64,000 nucleotides of DNA from Pararhizobium sp. IMCC21322. GTDB lineage: Bacteria > Pseudomonadota > Alphaproteobacteria > Rhizobiales > GCA-2746425. The stretch covers positions 3,510,412-3,574,411 of the forward strand of contig NZ_CP132335.1 of assembly GCF_030758295.1 (NCBI RefSeq), given 5' to 3'. This document shows positions 32,692 through 42,264 of the stretch, in pieces. The notes beneath the pieces were generated by a model. The model was not told where the DNA came from, did no database searches, and saw only the letters and a list, made by a program, of their open reading frames with translations. The translations under genes and the position numbers were made by a program. How positions within the stretch are numbered: the stretch's first letter is position 1; each line of letters starts with the position of its first letter.

Positions 32692-34363
32692 CAGACCGTG
32701 TGGAAACTCTGGTTCTGTTCGACTTTGGTGCGGTTACCTTTGTTTCGGCGTTTCTGACACGTTTTTCCAACTGTTCTTGCCACATGCGTTGTGTAACCGA
32801 TTTTGTGGCCATATTGGACAACTTTCAACGTGTTTGGCAGCACAAAGATGGCGATTCATACCTGCAGCGCCGCCATTAGTCCTGTCACACCGACAAGTGT
32901 GAGCGCCCGCCTGATGTTGTAGGCGAGTGTGGTGAGGCTGAACTCGGCTCGGACGTTTTCCAACCGCCGCATCAGGAAAGCGCCCTGGTTCATCCATTGT
33001 TTGATTGTTCCAAACGGGTGTTCAACGCTGTTGCGACGATCATCCATTAACTCTGGGCGGGCAACCAGTCGCTCAGCCATTCGATCCAGAACCGCCTCGT
33101 TTTCCAACCGCGATACCCGGCGGAAAGTCTTGGTGCAGCGCGGGCGCAAGTCGCAGGCTCGGCACGCTGCCCGGTTGCAATAGTCGATCTTGATGTTGTC
33201 GCGCGATTTGCTTTTGTAAAGCGGGGAAAGTCGTTGATCGTCGGGACAGATATAGTGATCCGCCTCAGCATCATAGCGAAACGCATCCTTGGCAAAGAAG
33301 CCTTCACGCACAGCCGGGCCACGTTGCGGTTTGGGCACATGGGGAATGATGTTGGCCGCTTCACAGGCCTCAATATCTTCGATCTTGAAGTAGCCCCGGT
33401 CGGCCACAACATCGATTGTCTCGACTTCCAGAAGCGCGCGAGCGGGCTCGGCGGTCTTGGCCAGTAAACCCAGATCACCAACCTGAGTGCATACATCCTG
33501 CTCGACAATCAGCTTGTGTTTGCAATCGACTGCGATCTGCGCGTTGTAGCTGACCCCGGCCTTGACCTTGCCCGACTGATAGCGACTGTCGGGGTCGTTC
33601 AGCGATATCTGGCTTTCGCCCGTTTCATGCATTTGTTTGAGAAGGGATTTGTGCCGATCCTGTTTGGCTTTCAGCTTCGCAATCTTGTCGGCGACATCTC
33701 CAAGGCCATCCGATCCTGCACTACCGGAGTGGCTGGTTGTGTCAGTGCTGTCGCTCTCATCCATTTGTTTTAGATAGGCGTCGAGCCGATCATCAGCTTC
33801 CTTGATGGCCTTCGTCAGGCCCGTCTTGGTGAAATTCCGGTCCTTGGCGTTGACCGCCTTGATCCGGGTTCCATCCACCGCCAGCAACTCGCGCCCGAAC
33901 AGATCGAGTTTGCGGCACAATACGACGAATTCCCGAAACACTTGTTTGAAGGCAGCCCGATTGTCCCGCCGGAAATCGGCAATGGTCTTGAAGTCCGGCT
34001 TGAGATGCCGCAGCAGCCAGATCACCTCCATATTGCGACCGCACTCCACCTCCAATCGACGACTGGAACGAACCCGGTTCAGGTAGCCATAGATATAGAG
34101 CTTCAGCAGATCGGCAGGATGATAACCGGGTCGACCCGTCGCCTCAGCCTGCACCCGCCCAAACCCAACGGCTTCCAAATCCAGACCATCAACAAACGCG
34201 TCAACAAAACGAACGGGGTTGTTCACCCCAACATAATCCTCCACCCGTTCGGGCAAAAGCAACATCTGCGAGCGATCAGTTCCAGAAATATGAGCCATGG
34301 CGCAAAATACCACCACCGGCTTTCAGAGGGAATCCCGAATGGGGCGGGTTTCCACACAGTCTG
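32692..34363 (-). mobile_element. IS1182-family insertion sequence, complete (1672 bp)
   Basis: The terminal inverted repeats are CAGACCGTGTGGAAACTC (32692-32709) and, in reverse complement, CAGACTGTGTGGAAACCC (34346-34363). A 4-bp direct repeat CATC flanks it (32688-32691 and 34364-34367), as expected for a target-site duplication. One intact transposase gene fills it. The insertion split a dif-like repeat, so it came later. Confidence 0.92.
32856..34298 (-). CDS. IS1182 family transposase
   Basis: The 480-residue DDE transposase starts at the ATG at 34298 (MAHISGTDRSQMLLLPERVEDY). Family features: ADLLKLYIYGYLNRVRSSRRLE, FRRDNRAAFKQVFREFV, LLAVDGTRIKAVNAKDRN (catalytic Asp), DVVADRGYF (second Asp) and, near the C-terminus, NSVEHPFGTIKQWM (catalytic Glu), followed by FSLTTLAYNIRRAL. 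The frame is intact, so the IS may still be able to move. Confidence 0.93.
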   Translation of the reverse strand: MAHISGTDRSQMLLLPERVEDYVGVNNPVRFVDAFVDGLDLEAVGFGRVQAEATGRPGYHPADLLKLYIYGYLNRVRSSRRLEVECGRNMEVIWLLRHLKPDFKTIADFRRDNRAAFKQVFREFVVLCRKLDLFGRELLAVDGTRIKAVNAKDRNFTKTGLTKAIKEADDRLDAYLKQMDESDSTDTTSHSGSAGSDGLGDVADKIAKLKAKQDRHKSLLKQMHETGESQISLNDPDSRYQSGKVKAGVSYNAQIAVDCKHKLIVEQDVCTQVGDLGLLAKTAEPARALLEVETIDVVADRGYFKIEDIEACEAANIIPHVPKPQRGPAVREGFFAKDAFRYDAEADHYICPDDQRLSPLYKSKSRDNIKIDYCNRAACRACDLRPRCTKTFRRVSRLENEAVLDRMAERLVARPELMDDRRNSVEHPFGTIKQWMNQGAFLMRRLENVRAEFSLTTLAYNIRRALTLVGVTGLMAALQV

Positions 34364-34584
34364 CATCGGTTTTGCGACGAATTGACAGCACTGCAAAGCG
34401 CTTATGATAATCAATCGAAAGCACGTAAGAGTGCAGATAAAATGCAATAGCTAGTTATTGTCCGAAGACAACACAACACGATCAACTTGCTTCGACCTTT
34501 CCGCCCTCTCTTCCTTGTCAGCTAGCATGTGCAGGGTAAAACTGTCGTTAGCGTCAGTCGAGTCTTCTACAGCTAAGGGGCAAA

Positions 34585-37386
34585 TTATCGCCTTGGACGT
34601 AAGACCAGTCCTCTATCGCGCTCCGGCGCACGCTCCTGCTTCATCCTTGGCATGTTGTCGCTATCGCTATAGAAACGGGCGTCATGTTTGTGGCGTGTGA
34701 GAGCGACGTAGGTCAGGTGTTTGTCCAGCGTTCGCGACGATAGGACAAATGACCTATCCACGGTTGCGCCCTGGCTTTTGTGGATGGTGGTGGCGTAGCC
34801 GTGATCTATAGAGGCGTATTGGCTTGGGAAAAACGTCAGACGACGCGGTTTGTCGCTGTTGGCACCGTCAAGGGTAACAACTATTTTGTCTTTGGTGACT
34901 TTTTCAATCGTCGCTAACGCACCATTTTTCACGCCAAGCTCGGTATCGTTTTTGGTGAAGATGATGCGGTCATTGGGGGCAAAGGCGCGCTTGCCATGAG
35001 TGGTTTTAAAATAATGCTCATCGACCAGTTCACCGCTTGATTTGCGCGCCATGCGAACAGCCTGATTGATCGCATGTACATCTTTGCGGCGATGGGCGAA
35101 GGCCAGCCGTGAGGCACTTTCGCCGCGTGTTTCGATATCAACCATATAATCCTGCACCAACGCGGCAATGGCGTCGTCTTGGCTTTTGGTGGTTTTGACC
35201 GCGCCGTGCTTTTGATAGGCATCTATCGCCTTTCCGGTATTGCCCGTTGCCAGATCAAGCGAGGCTTGGCGCTGCCAGTCTGATTTCTGGCGACGAATTT
35301 CTGTGAGTTTTGCCGCTCCAATATTTTCGGCAATATCTTTAAATGGAGTTCCGGCATTGATGGGCTGTAATTGTTCCGGGTCGCCTACCAGAACGAGCTT
35401 TGCACCATATGTCTTGGTGTGCTCGACAAAACGGCTCATTTGGCGAGTGCCAATCATTCCGGCTTCATCAATCACCAGAACATCGCCGGGTTTTAATTGA
35501 TTGTATCCGTTCTTCCAGCTCATTTCCATCGAGGCCAAGGTGCGGCTGATAATGCCGGAGGCATTTTGCAGACCATCGGCAGCTTTACCGGACAATGCCG
35601 CGCCAAAAACCTGATAGCCTTGTTTTGTCCAAGCCTCATGCGCGGCGGCAAGCATTGTGCTTTTGCCGGTTCCGGCCAGGCCGACAGCGGCGCTTATTCT
35701 TTCTGGCTTGAGAATATGATTTATCGCCGCGTGTTGTTCATCGCTCAGGCTTGCCCCATGTAGCTTTTGCAATATCGCGTTTTGGCGTTTGATGGCGTCA
35801 TGCGTGTGGGCAGGTTTCACGCCATGAGTCTTTTGTTTGGCCATGAATTTTGCGTCATGCGCGAGCCCGCTTTTAAGCCCCTCCATTTCCCGCGTTGAAT
35901 AAATCGGTAGCGGATCACTTTTGATCTCGACCAGTTCTTTCGAGCGCAAAACCGCATCGGAGGCGGCGCGTAAAGCCAACGGATCATCGATATAATTAGC
36001 CAGCCCGCGCAGGATATCACGGCGGTTAAACTCGGACTTTTTATCGGTGATAATATCCAGAATTTTGATCGGCGATTGCCGGACTTGTTGCGCCGTATAG
36101 AGTTGGTCTTCTTCGGGCAGTAAAAGCGCTTGGTCGGGATCTGCCAGCAGATCGACACCAGGCACCTGTTCGTTAAGTTCAAAAGCATTCTCGCGATGTA
36201 GTTTCGCCAGATGCACCACGTGCTGTTCCTTGAGGGTACAAAACTGTTCCTCTAAGCCGCGTCTTTCACCGAGTTGCCTTTCAATCAGTTTTTGCATCTC
36301 CGCCTGGTCACGGATTTTATCGGCTTCTGCGGCCTGTATGTGTTCAGCACGCATAATGTCGTATTTGCCGGAAAGCCTTGCCCAGAGAGCTTTTACACCT
36401 GTCGGCAAAAGCGCGACGCGGGATTTAACGATTTTAATCCTGCGCGCCTCTTGTGCTGCCTCCAATGCAGTACGCGCTTGTCTGTGATCACCGACAAGAG
36501 CGCGGCGTTTTGATTCAACGGCATCAACTTGTTTCTGAAAGAGTGTTTCTGCTTCTGCATAGGCGGCATCAAACGGAGCGCCCACCTTATCGGCAAAGCG
36601 TTCTGTGATATGCAATTGGACAGCATCAACAGAAGGCAGCTTTTTAATATCACCAAGGCGCGCGCGTAATTCTTTGGTCTTCACGCCAAGCCAGCGCGAA
36701 AGCGAATAAACTTCGCCCTGACCATCAACCGCAACAAAGCCGCGCCTGTCACCTTTAGCGAGCGCCAAACCATGTTCAGACAAGGCGGCGGCAAAGGCGG
36801 CCTTTGAATCAGAGCCCACCCAACAATCCAGCAAAAGGCTTTTTAATTCCTTTGGGTCACGTTGAGCTCTTTTTGCTTGCTGGTGTTCGACTTGTGAGTA
36901 ATTGAGCTGGTCACGTTCCTCGCTATTCATCAAGCCGCGTGGCATTTGCCAACCATGTTCAAGGAATAGCTCCCGCGACAGCTCTTGTAACTTGCGCTTA
37001 TAAAGCGAGACATTCAGCGCGCGCATACGGACAATATCAATGCGTGACCACACACAATGCGCGTGCCGTCTGCCTTTCTTTTCATGAAATATGATTGCGC
37101 GGGGTTGGCCGGTTAATCCAAGTTTAGATTCAATTCCTGCAACGGCTTGCTCAAATGCTTCGACAGATACATTCTCTGTTTCCGGTGGGCTTAAGACCAG
37201 CGAGAACATGAAGTTCTTGCACTTCGTTCCCCGGCTCACCGCATAGGCTTCTGTTAAAGCCTCGGTCAGATCATCAGACACAAATCCAGAAATTTCATGC
37301 ACGCGGACATGCTCATTCTCACGCGTGTTCAAAAGATGCCGTGCCAATTGCACAGCACCGCCGCGTTCATTGCCCTTTAAAATCAA
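34585..37386 (-). CDS. relaxase-helicase fusion (mobilization nuclease with RecD/TraA-like helicase)
   Basis: The 933-residue protein starts with a relaxase domain (MILKGNERGGAVQLARHLLN; a histidine motif GRRHAHCVWSRID with His108 and His110). A coiled-coil linker follows (about 280-400), then an SF1 helicase like RecD/TraA with Walker A GLAGTGKST (569-577), Walker B LVIDEAGM, GDPEQLQPI, TTIHKSQGATVD and LTYVALTRHK. It would nick the transfer origin, stay bound to the 5' end and unwind the strand. Its start overlaps mobC (ATGA). Together with the coupling ATPase at 7229 it gives the element mobilization functions. Confidence 0.9.
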   Translation of the reverse strand: MILKGNERGGAVQLARHLLNTRENEHVRVHEISGFVSDDLTEALTEAYAVSRGTKCKNFMFSLVLSPPETENVSVEAFEQAVAGIESKLGLTGQPRAIIFHEKKGRRHAHCVWSRIDIVRMRALNVSLYKRKLQELSRELFLEHGWQMPRGLMNSEERDQLNYSQVEHQQAKRAQRDPKELKSLLLDCWVGSDSKAAFAAALSEHGLALAKGDRRGFVAVDGQGEVYSLSRWLGVKTKELRARLGDIKKLPSVDAVQLHITERFADKVGAPFDAAYAEAETLFQKQVDAVESKRRALVGDHRQARTALEAAQEARRIKIVKSRVALLPTGVKALWARLSGKYDIMRAEHIQAAEADKIRDQAEMQKLIERQLGERRGLEEQFCTLKEQHVVHLAKLHRENAFELNEQVPGVDLLADPDQALLLPEEDQLYTAQQVRQSPIKILDIITDKKSEFNRRDILRGLANYIDDPLALRAASDAVLRSKELVEIKSDPLPIYSTREMEGLKSGLAHDAKFMAKQKTHGVKPAHTHDAIKRQNAILQKLHGASLSDEQHAAINHILKPERISAAVGLAGTGKSTMLAAAHEAWTKQGYQVFGAALSGKAADGLQNASGIISRTLASMEMSWKNGYNQLKPGDVLVIDEAGMIGTRQMSRFVEHTKTYGAKLVLVGDPEQLQPINAGTPFKDIAENIGAAKLTEIRRQKSDWQRQASLDLATGNTGKAIDAYQKHGAVKTTKSQDDAIAALVQDYMVDIETRGESASRLAFAHRRKDVHAINQAVRMARKSSGELVDEHYFKTTHGKRAFAPNDRIIFTKNDTELGVKNGALATIEKVTKDKIVVTLDGANSDKPRRLTFFPSQYASIDHGYATTIHKSQGATVDRSFVLSSRTLDKHLTYVALTRHKHDARFYSDSDNMPRMKQERAPERDRGLVLRPRR

Positions 37387-37832
37387 TGTTGCGTCTGCCC
37401 GCCAACACCGAGCGCCTGCGTCAGATCAAGCCGCATAGAGCGCACATAGGCATAGGCTTCATTGATCTGGTCTTCGCTCTGCTGATCCAGCAGCAACGTG
37501 CCGCAATTGGCTTCATAGGCAAGCTGGTTCAGATTATTGGCAATCCGCGATTGCCCCAATAATCCCAACACCCGGCCTAAAGCCTCCTGATCTTTGACAG
37601 GAGCGCGAAGTCTGATCTTGCGCGGCGCGCCATCCCCGCCAAACAGACATCTGCGAATATAGGCGCTCACCGACATTCCCGCCGATAAGTGTTTTAGCTG
37701 CTCCATTTCCTCTTCTGTCACCCGAAAACCCACGAACGGTGGTTTTGACGTTTTTGTGTCCTTCTGTGCTGAAACTCCCGGGAATTCCTTGCCAACGGCC
37801 TTGTTTTCCTGAAGCTTTTTGCTCTCCCTCAT
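37383..37832 (-). CDS. mobC: mobilization protein MobC
   Basis: The 149-residue protein has a ribbon-helix-helix-like head (PFVGFRVTEEEMEQLKHLSAGMSVSAYIRRCLFG) and the bacterial-mobilisation C-terminal pattern (LGQSRIANNLNQLAYEANCGTL). MobC proteins open DNA at oriT for the relaxase. The overlap with the relaxase gene supports the job. The transfer origin is expected near here, probably upstream in 37990-38620, but no nic site was recognised. Confidence 0.88.
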   Translation of the reverse strand: MRESKKLQENKAVGKEFPGVSAQKDTKTSKPPFVGFRVTEEEMEQLKHLSAGMSVSAYIRRCLFGGDGAPRKIRLRAPVKDQEALGRVLGLLGQSRIANNLNQLAYEANCGTLLLDQQSEDQINEAYAYVRSMRLDLTQALGVGGQTQH

Positions 37833-37987
37833 ATGGACAGCCTCGGGCGTTGCACACGAGGGCGAGCCTGCTTTTTCGGCTTTGAAGATAGTTCGTCTAA
37901 ATCAATATTCTCCTGCTTGAGATACTGGTTCCATTCCTCTAAAGTATCCAAAATTGTGTTCGAGGTTTGTATCTCCCCGGGCACCAC
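37829..37987 (-). CDS. small ORF upstream of mobC
   Basis: The 52-residue frame from GTG at 37987 (AGGA 4 bases upstream) ends as ATGA over the mobC start, the same coupling used by most genes of this element. Product: charged and helical (TILDTLEEWNQYLKQENIDLDELSS) with a basic tail. A longer open frame extends to 38215 but looks unlike protein. Low confidence. Confidence 0.4.
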   Translation of the reverse strand: MVPGEIQTSNTILDTLEEWNQYLKQENIDLDELSSKPKKQARPRVQRPRLSI

Positions 37988-38682
37988 TTTTCCTAATAAA
38001 AACAGTTTGTTATTCGCGGGCGTGTTGCCGCTGAAATTTGTCGAATGAAAAAAGTAAGCACACAGTAAGTGCCAAAACGGGAAGATGCGGGAATACCTTC
38101 GGCAGGTTTGTGCGTTGCGGCTTTTGCCTGTGGCTGACGCATTGCAAGGTATCGTACGGGCGAGAAGCAGACTTTCTCTGCGAATTGGATGAACGGCAGC
38201 AATGCGGGACAACATGAGCTTGATCCAATTAGATATTTTGGCTCATTGCGATGTTGAATTTACACGGATTCTATTCCATCGGTTTTCTCCAGATTGAACC
38301 TTCATAAGACAATTGAGTTGGATTGGTTAGACGACATCTGCGTGGGCATTTGAGTTTTAAAAAATCAATCAATTTGTCCTGACAGCAATAGGCGCGATGG
38401 GTGTAAAAGATTAACTGCATAACGATCAAAAGCTTGTCCTACTGTAGGCCTGTTTACCAGGAAAACAGAGAAAACGCGTTTGATTGAGCAACTTTTTGTA
38501 ACGTCAGTCAGTGCATTGGACGCGAATTTATTTGAAAAATATGGTATATATTTCAGATGGATACGATATTTTTACATAACCTCCCCATTGAAAATACGAA
38601 AAATCTAAAAAAAGAATTGACCTGTTAATCGTTTAACTGTTAATCGTTTAACAGTCGGGCGGAAATTCGGAAAGGAGGAAAT
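37988..38682. other. non-coding region between mobC and lacI; likely oriT and promoters
   Basis: About 700 bp with no supported gene. It turns AT-rich toward lacI. Two tandem LacI-type operators lie at 38624-38652. The origin of transfer is expected here by position next to mobC; short inverted repeats are present, but no recognisable nic motif. Confidence 0.5.
38624..38652. promoter_or_regulatory. tandem LacI-type operators
   Basis: GTTAATCGTTTAAC occurs twice (38624-38637, 38639-38652). Each is a near-palindrome with a central CG, as in LacI/GalR operators. They lie 31 bp before the lacI start and point to autoregulation and control of the downstream operon. An AAAGGAGG ribosome site follows. 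Confidence 0.8.
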
Positions 38683-39705
38683 ATGGCGAAGCAAAGAGTG
38701 TCGATTAAGCAGGTCGCAGATGCGGCCGGTGTATCGACCGCCACTGTCTCCAACGTATTTTCAGGTAAAAAACCTGTGAAGCCGGAATTGGCTGAACATG
38801 TAAGGAAAGAGGCTGAGAAACTAGGATATAGCATTAACAGAGCAGCATCCTTTCTGCGCTCGGGTGAGAGCGGTATTGTGCCAGTTCTTGTTCCTGACCT
38901 ATCAGATCCCTTCTACACATCGCTCATTACTGAAATTGAGAGCCATGCACAATTGGATGGCTATGAAATTATCGTTGCCAACTCCAAGGACGATGCAGAA
39001 ACAGAACGTGGTCGTATCTCTGCGCTTATGTCTTGGCAGCCCGAAGGCATGATTGTCGTGCCGGTATCAGACGATGTTCCGGAGCAACTTTTTGACCTGC
39101 GCGACAAATTTCCCATTGTTCTGGTTGACCGTGGAACCGAGGTGGAGGGGTTCGACACTATCCGCGTAGACAACGCTGAAGCAGGCGCGCAAGCTGCCGC
39201 ACATCTTGCTGAACACGGGCACAGGACGGTCTTGATTGTGGCATCCGATATGCGGCTGCATGGTGTTCGAGAACGTAGTCGCGGAGTTGTCGAGACAATT
39301 GAAGCTGCTGGCGGCTCTGCAGAGATCGTCGAAGTTGGTCCTGTTCCGAAAGTGGGATCTGTTCATCTTGGCCGCTGGCTTGATGCGCATCAGATGCCGA
39401 CAGCTATTTTTGCGGTTACCGACATGACAACCTTAGCTACATTGACTTGCCTTGCGGAACGCCAGTTTGAAGTCGGTAAGGATGTCTCGGTCATTGGTTT
39501 TGATGACTATCCATGGATGTCGGCACGACGAACACCGATTACGGCAATCAGACAGCCGATAGAGAAGATGGCCAGCAGCGCTTGGACAATGCTGAAGAGT
39601 CGTATGAGTAAAGATGATGAGTTTGCCGCGCCAAAACCATTGAAATGTACCATGGAAATTCGGGCTTCGACACAAGACGCTAAGCTTACGGCTGGGATGG
39701 CCTAA
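38683..39705 (+). CDS. LacI-family repressor of the ribitol operon
   Basis: The 340-residue regulator has the LacI helix-turn-helix and hinge (SIKQVADAAGVSTATVSNVFSGKKPVKPELAEHV) and a periplasmic-binding-like sensor domain (GIVPVLVPDLSDPFYTSLITEIE; FDTIRVDNAEAGAQAAAHL; VSVIGFDDYPW). Two tandem operators lie directly upstream. It is followed in the same direction by the polyol transporter and dehydrogenase genes, so ribitol or D-ribulose is a likely inducer; that is inferred from the genes it precedes. Confidence 0.9.
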   Translation: MAKQRVSIKQVADAAGVSTATVSNVFSGKKPVKPELAEHVRKEAEKLGYSINRAASFLRSGESGIVPVLVPDLSDPFYTSLITEIESHAQLDGYEIIVANSKDDAETERGRISALMSWQPEGMIVVPVSDDVPEQLFDLRDKFPIVLVDRGTEVEGFDTIRVDNAEAGAQAAAHLAEHGHRTVLIVASDMRLHGVRERSRGVVETIEAAGGSAEIVEVGPVPKVGSVHLGRWLDAHQMPTAIFAVTDMTTLATLTCLAERQFEVGKDVSVIGFDDYPWMSARRTPITAIRQPIEKMASSAWTMLKSRMSKDDEFAAPKPLKCTMEIRASTQDAKLTAGMA

Positions 39706-39873
39706 AACGGCCATGGAGCTGTAACAGCTGTAGACCGCAGTTCAGCACAAAGCTGGGTTCTACAACAACTAAACCGCTAACAGAATGTTCAAACACGGCT
39801 TCGGCCGCGGACGATACCGGCTTGTCAAATTCCAGGCCGGATTTCACTAGACGCTTCAACTCAGGAGGAAACA

Positions 39874-41220
39874 ATGAAGCACTTAAAATCAATCAAAATG
39901 GGGGCATCGATGCTCACCATGACCATTGCGCTAGCCGCAAGCGGCGCTGTCGCTCAAGACTGGGGCAGTGTACTTGGCGACCATTCCGGCAAGACGCTAC
40001 GCGTTCAAACCATTCAGGATCCCTTCATCGATGCCTTGAAAGTAATGGGCCCGACTTTCACAGGCCTAACCGGGGCGGAAGTGACCGTGGAGGGCTTCGG
40101 ATACGACCCGTTACACGAAAAGCAAATCCTTGCCTGCTCGCAGCAGGACAATCAATATGATGTCTTGTTTATCGACGGTATCTGGGTCGGCGAGTATGTC
40201 GAAGCAGGCTGCATCGAATCCGTCGAAGAACGCGTTGCTGCCGCTGATCCGGCGATCATGGCAATGGACGACTATATTCCTTCCTTTGCAGGTCAGGCAA
40301 ATTGGGACGGAAAGCTTCAATGTCTGCCGATAGCGGGCTATTGGCACATGCTGCATTACCGTAAGGACCTTTTCGAAGCGGCTGGCCTGAAAGTGCCAGA
40401 AACCTTTGAAGAACTCATGGCAGCCGCCAAGTACTTTGCCGAAGATGACGGTGATCCGGATGTCGCAGGCATGGCGATGAACTTCCAGCGCGGCTCTGCT
40501 GCCGGTCAGCAGTTTTTCGAGTGGATCTATTCCGCAGGTGGAAAACCTTGGGAGTCTAACTTCCCCGGCTCTGAAGATGCTTATGCCGACCAGACGCCTT
40601 TGTTCAATTCACCAGAAGCCGTCGCTATGATCCAGTTCTTCAAGGATATGGTGCAATACGGACCTCCTGGCGTGGAGCAGTTCGCATGGGATGAACGCGC
40701 GAATGCCTTCACTCAGGGTAAAGTCGCCATGATCAACAACTGGTCCGTACGGACACCTTTGTTCATGGATCCCGATATCTCAAAAGTTACCGACAAGTTT
40801 GATGTTGCGATGTTCCCTCACGCTGAAGGCGCAAAATCTGTTCCTCCTGTCGGTGGCTGGATCATGTGCATAAACGCACATTCAGAACAGAAGGATGCTG
40901 CCTGGGATTACATGCAGTGGTTTGCAAGCCCTGCAACCCACAAAGACTTCGTCAAGCTTGGTGGACCACCCAGCCGTCACTCTGCCATGCAGGATGCTGA
41001 GATCATTGCGGCCCAGCCTTGGGTACCAACTCTCTATGAATCCTCTAAAGCGGCATGGTCTGAATTGCGTCCGCGTCATGCGGCGACGTTTGAGATGATT
41101 GATGCACTCGGCCTTCAGGTGAACCGTGCCATCGTTGGCGATGCGTCGCCACAGGATGCGATGGACGAAGCTAACGCAAACATCACCAAGATACTGCAAC
41201 GCGCAGGCCTTCTGGAGTGA
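39874..41220 (+). CDS. ABC transporter sugar/polyol-binding protein
   Basis: The 448-residue family-1 extracellular binding protein has a signal peptide (MLTMTIALAASGAVAQ, cut after VAQ or AQ-D). Typical features follow: an YDVLFIDGIWVGEYVEAGC segment, GYWHMLHYRKDLFEAAGLKVPETFEEL and AFTQGKVAMINNWS. It captures the substrate in the periplasm and hands it to the two permeases downstream. GAGGAAAC precedes the start. A strong stem-loop follows the gene and probably keeps its mRNA part more abundant. Confidence 0.9.
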   Translation: MKHLKSIKMGASMLTMTIALAASGAVAQDWGSVLGDHSGKTLRVQTIQDPFIDALKVMGPTFTGLTGAEVTVEGFGYDPLHEKQILACSQQDNQYDVLFIDGIWVGEYVEAGCIESVEERVAAADPAIMAMDDYIPSFAGQANWDGKLQCLPIAGYWHMLHYRKDLFEAAGLKVPETFEELMAAAKYFAEDDGDPDVAGMAMNFQRGSAAGQQFFEWIYSAGGKPWESNFPGSEDAYADQTPLFNSPEAVAMIQFFKDMVQYGPPGVEQFAWDERANAFTQGKVAMINNWSVRTPLFMDPDISKVTDKFDVAMFPHAEGAKSVPPVGGWIMCINAHSEQKDAAWDYMQWFASPATHKDFVKLGGPPSRHSAMQDAEIIAAQPWVPTLYESSKAAWSELRPRHAATFEMIDALGLQVNRAIVGDASPQDAMDEANANITKILQRAGLLE

Positions 41221-41273
41221 TGCAAGACTCTGTGATGCGTCCTCCCAGAACAACATAGGTGCATCACAAAATG

Positions 41274-41298
41274 GAGGAGCCGATCTGATCGGCTCCTC
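41274..41298 (+). terminator. stem-loop between binding-protein and permease genes
   Basis: A perfect 11-bp stem (GAGGAGCCGAT with ATCGGCTCCTC) has a 3-base loop. It has no T-run. Such hairpins after binding-protein genes commonly act as mRNA stabilisers or partial terminators. Confidence 0.7.
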
Positions 41299-41349
41299 TA
41301 ACACTTCAAAATCATCCTGCTATCAAGCGGACAATGGAAACACGGTGCC

Positions 41350-42264
41350 ATGGCTGAAAACCTAGCTATCCCACTCACAAAGCCGAAGAGACGGGACGAT
41401 GAGAGCAAGATCAAGCTTCTGTTCCTCGCACCGGCTGTCATTTATCTTCTGCTGCTGAGCGTCTTTCCGTTTATCTATTCGGTCTATCTCAGCCTCTATG
41501 ACGCCAAATTAACGCGAATGGACCGCAAGCTATTTATTGGTTTTGAGAATTACGAAAGACTGCTGACAGACCCTCTGTTTCTGAAGGCTGTCCAGAACAC
41601 AGCCGTCCTGACAGTTGCTTCTATCACGCTTGAAATTATCTTTGGCTTCATCTGCGCAAAGGTCTTCTTGAGTCTGAAGGAAATGCGAACAGGCCAGGTC
41701 CTGCGATCCATGGCAATTCTGCCCATGATGATTACCCCAATTTGTGTCGGCCTGATGTTCAGCTACATTCTGAACCCGACACTTGGCATTGCAAATTATC
41801 TCTTGTCAGGCGTTGGCGTTGAAGGTCCATCGTGGTTTGGAGACCCCACTTTTGCCCTCCCGACAGTGATCTTGATTAATGCCTGGCAGTGGACCCCATT
41901 CATGATGCTGCTGATGCTTGCTGGCTTGGTATCTGTGCCATCCTCGCTATATGAAGCGGCCGAATTGGAAGCGGCAAAATGGCATCATGTCGCACGCTGG
42001 ATCGAACTTCCAGCGATCCGTGATGTCATTATGATCGGCGTTATCCTGCGCGTAATTGACAACCTCAAGCTCTTTGATCTGGTCTATGTCACCACCCGTG
42101 GCGGGCCGGGCGATGCCACTGAATTAGTGACGTTCTTTGCATACCGTCAGGACTTTCGCTTCTTCCAGGTCGGCTACGGCTCGGCAGCGGCGGTAATCAT
42201 CTTGCTGATATCGATCCTGGTCACAACAATTGCAGTCGCTTACATGCGGAAGGCTCAGCGATGA
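41350..42264 (+). CDS. ABC transporter permease (MalF type)
   Basis: The 304-residue permease has six membrane helices, beginning with LLFLAPAVIYLLLLSVFPFIY, and the cytosolic EAA loop (SLYEAAELEAAKWHHVARWIELPAI) that contacts the ATPase. It forms a heterodimer with the next protein. The two genes overlap by 4 bases (ATGA). Confidence 0.92.
   Translation: MAENLAIPLTKPKRRDDESKIKLLFLAPAVIYLLLLSVFPFIYSVYLSLYDAKLTRMDRKLFIGFENYERLLTDPLFLKAVQNTAVLTVASITLEIIFGFICAKVFLSLKEMRTGQVLRSMAILPMMITPICVGLMFSYILNPTLGIANYLLSGVGVEGPSWFGDPTFALPTVILINAWQWTPFMMLLMLAGLVSVPSSLYEAAELEAAKWHHVARWIELPAIRDVIMIGVILRVIDNLKLFDLVYVTTRGGPGDATELVTFFAYRQDFRFFQVGYGSAAAVIILLISILVTTIAVAYMRKAQR

Noticed and set aside
34423-34584. 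Possible gene between the IS and the relaxase
   Set aside because: The open frame there overlaps the relaxase 3' end in antisense and shows no protein-like features.
37988-38682. Origin of transfer with nic site
   Set aside because: Expected by position next to mobC, but I found neither a YATCCTG-type nor a TAAGTGCGCCCT-type nic motif. Only the region is reported.
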